From NCBI RefSeq assembly GCF_003934165.1, contig NZ_RKST01000011.1:1-64000 (forward strand): DNA of 64,000 bases. Direction: 5' to 3'. This DNA comes from Borborobacter arsenicus. Lineage in GTDB: Bacteria; Pseudomonadota; Alphaproteobacteria; Rhizobiales; Rhizobiaceae. Positions 58,376-64,000 of the stretch are shown here, piece by piece. The notes under the pieces were generated by a model. That model made no database searches and was not told where the DNA came from. It was given only the letters and a program-made list of their open reading frames with translations. Each line of letters opens with the position of its first letter. Positions within the stretch are counted from its first letter, which is position 1. The translations under genes and the position numbers were made by a program.

Positions 58376-60694
58376 ATGAAGAAAAACAGACCTGACGAGA
58401 TACCAGAGGATGTCTATGTAGGCTTCGTTCGGTCGTTGTTCTACAACGCCGGCATCCTGCTGATCGGCGCGATTTGCCATGGCCTGATAGGGTTCCTGGT
58501 CTTCCACAAGACGGAAGAGCCGGTCTATTTCGTTCTTGCCGTACTGATGCTTGTCGCCGGTATCTATCGCTACCATTCCATTCGCAAGGTCGACCCCGCT
58601 GCCATCACCGATTACGCATCGGCGATCCGCTGGGAGCGCTACTATCTGATACCGGGCGCGATCCAAGGCTTGCTGGTCGGGCTGTTTGCGTTTGTCAGCA
58701 TCTATTGGGTGCCGGACATGTTCGGCGAGATTGCCGCCATCGCCGTTGTGCTGGGCGGCACGATCACGATTGCCGGGCGCAATTACGGCTCCAAGAAAAT
58801 GGTGGCCATCCTGACGCTGACGGTGGTGGCGCCGATTGCGGCCGGCCTGATGCTGAAAGGGGATTTCTACAACTTCCTCCTCGGCCTCTACATCATACCC
58901 TTCATGATGCTCATCACCAGGATGAGCGAACTGGTTCGCACGGTGCTGTTTACGGCGATAAGCGAGGAGCACAAAGCCACCCGGCTGGCGCAGCGCTTCA
59001 ACCGTGCGCTCAACACCATGTCGCACGGCCTGGTCATGCTCGGCCCAGACGGGCGCGTGCTGGTCGCGAACGCCGAGGCGGCCCGGCTGATGGCGTTCAA
59101 ATCGGCTGACGCGCTATTGGGGCGCACGATCCATTCGCTGCTGCAACGCGGTGCGGCCGGCGGCCTAGTCGCGCCGAAAGACTGCCGCTATATCGAAGGC
59201 CAACTGACCCGCGCGCTGCGCGAAGGCCGCGACCGCAAGGTGCTGGTTTCCCTGTCCAACGGCCAGCATTACGAGTTTTCGGCGCGCGAAGGCAGTCAGG
59301 ACCTCGGCGTCATCACGTTCGAGGACGTCTCCAAGCGCGTGGAGGCGGAAGAGCGGATCCGCTTCATGGCGCGCTACGACAATCTGACCGGCCTGCCCAA
59401 CCGCGCCTATTTCCACGAGATGGTCTGCGAATATATGGAGGCAGGCAATCGCGAGCGGCTATGCGGTCTGGCCGTCTTCGACCTCGACGATTTCAAGAGC
59501 GTCAACGACACGCTCGGACACCCCGTCGGCGACGGGCTGATCTATGCGGTCGCCGAGAGGCTGGAGATATTCGCCAGCGAAACGGTGAAGGTCAGCCGCT
59601 TCGGCGGCGACGAATTCATGATCTATTTCGACAATGTCGAGGATGAAAGCCATCTGACGGCGATGCTGGACAATATCTTCGCCGGGCTACAGGGCGATGC
59701 CGACGTCGCCGGCCATATATTGCGCATCCAGGCGAGCGGTGGCGCGGTGCTGTCCCGGGTGAAGGACACCGATGTCGATGCGATGATCGTCAAGGCGGAT
59801 CTTGCGCTCTACAAGGCCAAGGAGCTGGGGAAGAACGCCTGGCGCTTGTTTGAATCGGCCATGGACGCCGCCTTCCGGACCAAGCAACTGATGAAAGCCG
59901 ATCTGCGCAGCGCCGTGGAATCGGAAAGCCTGCGGGTGGTCTTCCAGCCCATCGTGTCGATGGAGACGATGCGTATCGTCAGCTGCGAAGCGCTGTGCCG
60001 CTGGGACCATCCCGATGTCGGCCCGATTTCACCCGGGGTCTTCATTCCGCTTGCCGAAGAGATGGGCATCATCTCCGAGATCAGCACCTTCGTGCTGCGG
60101 GCCGCCTGTCTGGAATGCGCCAAATGGCCGGATCAGATCACGGTGTCGGTCAATCTCTCGGCAAAGGATTTCCTGCACCGAGATGTGGTCGACAAGGTGC
60201 GCGATGCGTTGGCGCTGTCCGGGCTTGCCGCGCACCGGCTGGAAATCGAGGTGACCGAAACGGCGCTGCTCGACGACAAGTCGCTGACGCGGCAATACAT
60301 CGAGGAGATGAAGCAGCTCGGCGTCCGGATCGCGCTCGACGATTTCGGAACCGGCTATTCCAGCCTCAGCTACCTCCACAAGCTGCCGCTCGACAAGATC
60401 AAGATCGATCGCAGCTTCCTGATCGATGTGACGCAGAACGGACGATCGCTTGAACTCCTCAAGGGGATCGTCAACCTGTCACGGCCGCTCGGCCTGGTGA
60501 TCACTGTCGAGGGTGTGGAGACTTTCGAGCAATTGAAGATACTCGCCTTGCAGGTCAAGCCGGACCTGGTGCAGGGCTTCCTGTTCGGATCGGCTCTCAC
60601 TGCATCGGGCATCGAAACGATGTCGAGTACGGTATGGCCCTTCGCAAAGGATCTGGCAGTCGTCAAGAAGCCGGTTTCGGCCTCGATCAGCTGA
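58376..60694 (+). CDS. membrane-bound GGDEF-EAL cyclic-di-GMP protein
   Basis: A 773-aa sensor-type protein with about six N-terminal membrane helices (residues 19-195), a PAS-like segment (about 215-330), a GGDEF domain with the intact motif near residue 410 (SRFGGDEFM) and an EAL domain with CEALCRWDHP near 537 and DDFGTGYSS near 655. Both catalytic signatures are intact, so it could make and degrade c-di-GMP. The ATG at 58376 is preferred over an open frame to 58304, although the AAGG site is close. It precedes an acyl-transferase and a Crp-type regulator in the same direction. Confidence 0.9.
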   Translation: MKKNRPDEIPEDVYVGFVRSLFYNAGILLIGAICHGLIGFLVFHKTEEPVYFVLAVLMLVAGIYRYHSIRKVDPAAITDYASAIRWERYYLIPGAIQGLLVGLFAFVSIYWVPDMFGEIAAIAVVLGGTITIAGRNYGSKKMVAILTLTVVAPIAAGLMLKGDFYNFLLGLYIIPFMMLITRMSELVRTVLFTAISEEHKATRLAQRFNRALNTMSHGLVMLGPDGRVLVANAEAARLMAFKSADALLGRTIHSLLQRGAAGGLVAPKDCRYIEGQLTRALREGRDRKVLVSLSNGQHYEFSAREGSQDLGVITFEDVSKRVEAEERIRFMARYDNLTGLPNRAYFHEMVCEYMEAGNRERLCGLAVFDLDDFKSVNDTLGHPVGDGLIYAVAERLEIFASETVKVSRFGGDEFMIYFDNVEDESHLTAMLDNIFAGLQGDADVAGHILRIQASGGAVLSRVKDTDVDAMIVKADLALYKAKELGKNAWRLFESAMDAAFRTKQLMKADLRSAVESESLRVVFQPIVSMETMRIVSCEALCRWDHPDVGPISPGVFIPLAEEMGIISEISTFVLRAACLECAKWPDQITVSVNLSAKDFLHRDVVDKVRDALALSGLAAHRLEIEVTETALLDDKSLTRQYIEEMKQLGVRIALDDFGTGYSSLSYLHKLPLDKIKIDRSFLIDVTQNGRSLELLKGIVNLSRPLGLVITVEGVETFEQLKILALQVKPDLVQGFLFGSALTASGIETMSSTVWPFAKDLAVVKKPVSASIS

Positions 60695-60793
60695 CTTGCG
60701 CCAGATGCCGCGCCTGCATTGGTGCTGGGCCGGGTGTGGCACCGTAACGCTTTGAACGAATAGCCAATTAGTCTATAGCCATCCTGTCTTGGA

Positions 60794-60808
60794 TTAACCT
60801 CTTGTTAA
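60794..60808 (+). promoter_or_regulatory. CtrA-type binding box
   Basis: TTAA-CCTCTTG-TTAA (TTAA at 60794-60797 and 60805-60808) matches the TTAA-N7-TTAA CtrA consensus. Two more TTAA half-sites follow at 60811 and 60826. The box is 95 bp before the acyltransferase start at 60903, in an AT-rich promoter region. Confidence 0.55.
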
Positions 60809-60902
60809 GGTTAACGAAAAGTAAATTAAACCGGATCGGTTTTCATCTTTTGCTTGTGGTCGGCTTTCGCTAGGGTTTCACGAGGCGGGGTTACGGGGGA
60901 CT

Positions 60903-61673
60903 ATGATGGCGGCGGAAATTCTTGCGGCGGGGAACGGCGCGGGCGGTGCTGTTGCGGGTGGCGGGTCGTTTTCCCGCAATGTTTCGGCACTGCTCGAGCA
61001 TGTGGAATATCGGCGCTGCCATAGCGGCGAGGACCTGGAGGCGATCTTCCGCCTTCGCTACAAGGCCTACCGGCTGCATGGGTTCCTTCCCGAATCTGCT
61101 GACCAGATGATGACGGACGAACTCGACGACACACCCAACTGCTACCGATACGGTGTTTTCATCGACAATGTGCTGGTCAGCACGGTGCGTCTCCATCACG
61201 TGACACGCGAGGAGCCTTATGGCCCGATCATGTCTGTGTTCGGCGACCTCCTGGAACCGAGGCTGGCGCGCGGTGAATCCTTCATCAATCCGACATTGCT
61301 GGCAGCCGATCCCGACTGCCTGTCCACGCACAAGGCGCTGCCTTATCTGACGCTGCGCCTGGCGGTGATCGCAAACAGCTATTTCAACACCACCAATTGC
61401 GTCTGCGTCATTCGCGAGGAGCATGCAGCATTCTATCACCGCATTTTCGGCTCGGATCAGGTGGGGGAGCCGCGCCCCTATCCGCCGTTCACCGTTCCGG
61501 TGCTGCTTTACGATTCCGACTGCTCGGACAATCTGGAGCGCACGTTGCAGCGCTTTCCTTTCTTCCGATCCACCGCGATCGAACAGCGTATGCTGTTCCA
61601 GCGGCCGAAGCGCGGAGAGCTTGCGCCGCTGACCATTCTGCCGACGGCCAAATATTTTCGCGACGCGGCCTGA
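60903..61673 (+). CDS. FeeM/LuxI-like N-acyl amino acid synthase (GNAT fold)
   Basis: A 256-aa GNAT-fold protein. The segment EAIFRLRYKAYRLHGFLPES resembles the LuxI/FeeM start (Arg-Tyr with aromatic residues), followed by an acidic DELDDTPNCYRYGVFIDN, a strand VSTVRLHH and ARGESFINPTLLAA, where homoserine lactone and N-acyl amino acid synthases hold their acceptor and acyl carrier sites. It is therefore a candidate maker of N-acyl amino acids or a related lipid signal, using acyl-ACP or acyl-CoA. No LuxR partner is adjacent. It is preceded by a CtrA box and followed by a Crp/Fnr regulator. Family placement is by eye. Confidence 0.7.
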   Translation: MMAAEILAAGNGAGGAVAGGGSFSRNVSALLEHVEYRRCHSGEDLEAIFRLRYKAYRLHGFLPESADQMMTDELDDTPNCYRYGVFIDNVLVSTVRLHHVTREEPYGPIMSVFGDLLEPRLARGESFINPTLLAADPDCLSTHKALPYLTLRLAVIANSYFNTTNCVCVIREEHAAFYHRIFGSDQVGEPRPYPPFTVPVLLYDSDCSDNLERTLQRFPFFRSTAIEQRMLFQRPKRGELAPLTILPTAKYFRDAA

Positions 61674-61778
61674 GCCGCTGACCAGGCCGCTTTCTGGCGG
61701 CAGCCTTGTCATCGATGCTATCGCCGTCCATAAGAAGCCGAGGCTGCGCGCTGCGAGCGCGCGGGCGGCAGAGGATCG

Positions 61779-62468
61779 ATGAACAGCAGGAACGAGTTAG
61801 TCCGCAACACCGTCTGGGCGCGCGAACTTGCCGATGAGGAGGTCGAGCGGGCGTTGCGCGGAGTGTCGGAAAAGCATTACGCCAAGGGCAGTTATCTGTG
61901 CCATCGCGGCGACAGATACGACTACTGGACAGGCATCGTCACCGGCCTGATCAAGATGAGTTCGATTGCCCGCAGCGGCAAGGCCATCACCTTTGCCGGC
62001 ATCGGCGCGGGCGGCTGGTTCGGCGAGGGCTCGGTGCTCAAGGACGAGCCGCGCAAATATGACCTCGTGGCCCTGCGCGACACCCATCTCCTGATGATGA
62101 GCCGCTCGACATTCTTCTGGCTCTACGAGAATTCCGTCGGCTTCAACCGTTTCCTGGTGCGCCAGTTGAACGAGCGGCTGGCGCAGTTCATCGCCTCCAC
62201 CGAATATGAGCGCATCCTGGACCCGAAGGCACGAGTGGCCCGCAACCTGGCCTGGCTGTGCAACCCGGTGCTCAATCCCGATGTCAAGGAACTGATCGAG
62301 ATCACGCAGGAGGAGCTTGCGCTGCTCGCCGGCGTGTCGCGTCCGGTGGCCAATCGCAGCCTGCAGGCGCTGGAGGAAGAAGGCCTGCTCAGGGTCGAGC
62401 ACGGCCGGATCATCGTGGCCGATGTCGAAAGGCTGGGAGACTACGGCGCCCGGTCGGGCTTCGAATAA
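61779..62468 (+). CDS. Crp/Fnr-family transcriptional regulator
   Basis: A 229-aa regulator with a cNMP-binding-like N-terminal domain (about 25-125, GIGAGGWFGEGSVLK) and a C-terminal winged HTH (TQEELALLAGVSRPVANRSLQALEEEGLL). The N-terminal Cys cluster of FNR is missing, so it is not an oxygen sensor of that kind. Ligand unknown; canonical cAMP residues are not all visible. It lies 105 bp after the acyltransferase gene in the same direction and may control it or the acyl-CoA ligase downstream. Confidence 0.9.
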   Translation: MNSRNELVRNTVWARELADEEVERALRGVSEKHYAKGSYLCHRGDRYDYWTGIVTGLIKMSSIARSGKAITFAGIGAGGWFGEGSVLKDEPRKYDLVALRDTHLLMMSRSTFFWLYENSVGFNRFLVRQLNERLAQFIASTEYERILDPKARVARNLAWLCNPVLNPDVKELIEITQEELALLAGVSRPVANRSLQALEEEGLLRVEHGRIIVADVERLGDYGARSGFE

Positions 62469-62795
62469 GCCGGACGCACCGCCCATTCAAAAGACAATCT
62501 GCCGATCTGTCTGTCAAGGGGCGCGTTGAATATTGCCGCGATTCGGGAATAGCCTGACCGATACCAGCCGCGTGCGCCTGTAGGCGGCGCTGCGAGACAA
62601 GAAGAGCCGGCGATGCAACGCCGCCTTGTGCTGGTGGGAGGAGACGCGATTGGCAAAGGCACGGCATGACAGGCAGGCCCCTGCTGGCTCGATGCGCAGA
62701 GGGCGCCGTCCTGCTGCTAATTGGGGATTTGCCGACGCGCCCGTTGATGCGATGATGCGCACAACATCCGTAGGAAATACGGAGTTGGGAGGACT
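62469..62795 (+). other. intergenic region, 327 bp
   Basis: No gene is seen. A small dyad TCCGTA/TACGGA (62767-62783) lies just before the GGAGG site of the acyl-CoA ligase. The gap must hold the ligase promoter if it is not read from the Crp gene. Confidence 0.35.
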
Positions 62796-64000
62796 ATGAG
62801 CACGGCCGCGACGGCGCCCGCCGCCGAGATTACCCTCGATACTTTTCCGAAATACCTGCTGCACAATGCGGCGCGTTTCGGCAATCGGGCCGCCATGCGC
62901 CACAAGGACTACGGCATCTGGCAAAGCTGGAACTGGAACCAGCAACTCGCCGAAATCCGCAGTCTGGCGCTCGGCCTGCAGGCGCTTGGCCTGAAGCGGG
63001 GCGACCGCATCGCGGTGATCGGCGCCAACCGCCCGCGGCTCTATTGGACCTTCACCGCGGCGCAGTCCCTGGGCGCTACGCCGGTGCCGGTCTATGCCGA
63101 CGCGGTGGCCGAGGAAATGGCCTATGTGCTTGACCATGCGGGCGTGCGTTTTGCCGTGGTGCAGGACCAGGAGCAGGTCGACAAGATCCGTTCCTTCGCC
63201 GAAAAAATTCCGCTGCTGACCGACATCATCTATGACGAGCCCCGCGGCCTGGCCGACTATGATCCGAGAGGCCTGCATGCCATTGCCGACCTGCAGCGCA
63301 AGGGCGAGGCGCTGCTGAAGGCCGATACCGGGCTTGCCGCACGCTGGGAGGAGGAGATCCGCCGCGCTGGGGGCGACGACATTTCGGTGATGCTCTACAC
63401 GTCGGGCACGACCGGCCGCTCCAAGGGCGTGATGATCCGCGCCGATGCCGCCGTCAAGGCAGCCCTCGATACTGCCGTTTTCGACAAGCTTAGCGAAGAC
63501 GACAGCGTGCTGGCCTATCTGCCGCTGGCCTGGGTGGGCGACCACTATCTCAACTATGCGCAGGGCTATGTCGCCGCCTTCTGCATGTGCTGTCCGGAAA
63601 GCAACGAGACGGTCGCGCAGGACCTTCGCGAGATCGGCCCGACCTTCTATTTCGCGCCGCCGCGCATCTTCGAGGGCTTGCTCACCAGCGTGACGATCCG
63701 CATGGAGGATGCCGGCTGGGTCAAGCGCAAGCTGTTCGACCACTATATCAAGGTTGCTCGCAAATATGGGGAAGCCATCCTGGAAGGCCGGCCGGTGCCG
63801 CTCTCGGGGCGGCTGTCCTACGCGCTGGGCAAGGTCCTTCTCTATGGACCGCTGCGCAATGTGCTCGGCATGTCCAATATCCGCGTCGCCTATACGGCCG
63901 GCGAGGCGATCGGCCAGGACCTGTTTTCCTTCTTCCGCTCGCTGGGCATCAATCTGAAGCAGCTCTACGGCCAGACCGAGGCGTTCCTTTACGTGACGGC
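62796..64000 (+). CDS. AMP-forming long-chain acyl-CoA ligase, 3' end outside window
   Basis: The first 401 or so residues of an ANL-superfamily ligase; the frame is open to the window edge. The ATG at 62796 follows GGGAGGA. The phosphate loop YTSGTTGRSKGVM (about residues 199-211) and the later YGQTEA (about 389-394) are present. The insert and helical region between them (KRKLFDHYIKVARKYGEAILEGR) are typical of long-chain fatty acyl-CoA ligases. It would activate fatty or aryl acids. Downstream genes, not visible, would help; similar rhizobial genes often lead a branched-chain-type ABC operon. Confidence 0.9.
   Translation, partial: MSTAATAPAAEITLDTFPKYLLHNAARFGNRAAMRHKDYGIWQSWNWNQQLAEIRSLALGLQALGLKRGDRIAVIGANRPRLYWTFTAAQSLGATPVPVYADAVAEEMAYVLDHAGVRFAVVQDQEQVDKIRSFAEKIPLLTDIIYDEPRGLADYDPRGLHAIADLQRKGEALLKADTGLAARWEEEIRRAGGDDISVMLYTSGTTGRSKGVMIRADAAVKAALDTAVFDKLSEDDSVLAYLPLAWVGDHYLNYAQGYVAAFCMCCPESNETVAQDLREIGPTFYFAPPRIFEGLLTSVTIRMEDAGWVKRKLFDHYIKVARKYGEAILEGRPVPLSGRLSYALGKVLLYGPLRNVLGMSNIRVAYTAGEAIGQDLFSFFRSLGINLKQLYGQTEAFLYVT

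Noticed and set aside
61779-62468. Crp-type gene as an FNR oxygen sensor
   Set aside because: The N-terminal cysteine cluster needed for the Fe-S centre is absent.

Overview
This 64 kb window is a gene-dense, GC-rich chromosomal segment that looks like an alphaproteobacterium of the order Rhizobiales, probably Mesorhizobium/Aminobacter-like (Phyllobacteriaceae). The grounds are the protein types (membrane urate oxidase PuuD, fused allantoinase/OHCU decarboxylase, fused indolepyruvate ferredoxin oxidoreductase, GlxA-type regulator beside a carnitine operon), the families of GC-rich palindromic intergenic repeats typical of rhizobia, and two CtrA-type boxes. The genus is an inference. I see no rRNA, tRNA, insertion sequence, prophage or CRISPR array.

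Layout. 0-3.8 kb: copper module (a 54-aa small ORF, a CueR-type promoter, a copper P-type ATPase, a CueR/HmrR regulator and a secreted DUF305 protein). 3.8-9.2 kb: PPi-type phosphofructokinase, L,D-transpeptidase, LysE-family exporter, small membrane protein, xylulokinase and a small hypothetical. 9.2-17.8 kb: carnitine/betaine catabolism (divergent GlxA-type regulator, BKACE-type cleavage enzyme, carnitine dehydrogenase with a Lys/Ala tail, acyl-CoA dehydrogenase, ADP-forming CoA ligase, CaiD, alpha/beta hydrolase). Palindromic elements sit in three consecutive intercistronic gaps and in frame inside the CoA ligase gene. 18.2-25.7 kb: peptide-type ABC importer (SBP, two permeases, fused double ATPase) and a CocE-type hydrolase.

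25.8-40.3 kb: an almost complete purine catabolic island. Guanine goes to xanthine (guaD), urate (xdhAB, with xdhC for cofactor insertion), 5-hydroxyisourate (puuD), OHCU (hiuH), allantoin (UraD domain) and allantoate (PuuE domain). After the allantoate step, which has no gene here, ureidoglycine goes to ureidoglycolate (allE) and then glyoxylate plus urea (allA). A glycerate kinase may carry glyoxylate carbon into glycolysis. A Dps gene and a LysR regulator are interleaved. The two outward-facing promoters of the island share sequence motifs.

40.3-45.4 kb: a minus-strand run of a COG0523 metal GTPase with a His-rich loop, a WD40 protein, a class III aminotransferase and a glutamine synthetase-like ligase. 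45.6-49.3 kb: MarR regulator with a DMT exporter, then a LacI regulator (apparently starting at CTG, behind a 21-bp palindrome) overlapping a hydroxyacid dehydrogenase. 49.4-54.5 kb: a CtrA-boxed secreted Inh-like protein, a peptidase C26 amidotransferase, and a TRAP transporter whose binding protein converges on its two membrane subunits. 54.8-64 kb: fused indolepyruvate ferredoxin oxidoreductase, membrane GGDEF-EAL protein, a LuxI/FeeM-like acyl-transferase with a CtrA box, a Crp/Fnr regulator, and an acyl-CoA ligase cut by the window end.

The points most worth a second look are the palindromic element translated inside the CoA ligase, the possibly CtrA-controlled signal-synthase candidate between c-di-GMP and Crp-type genes, the CTG-started LacI regulator, and the histone-like tail on carnitine dehydrogenase.
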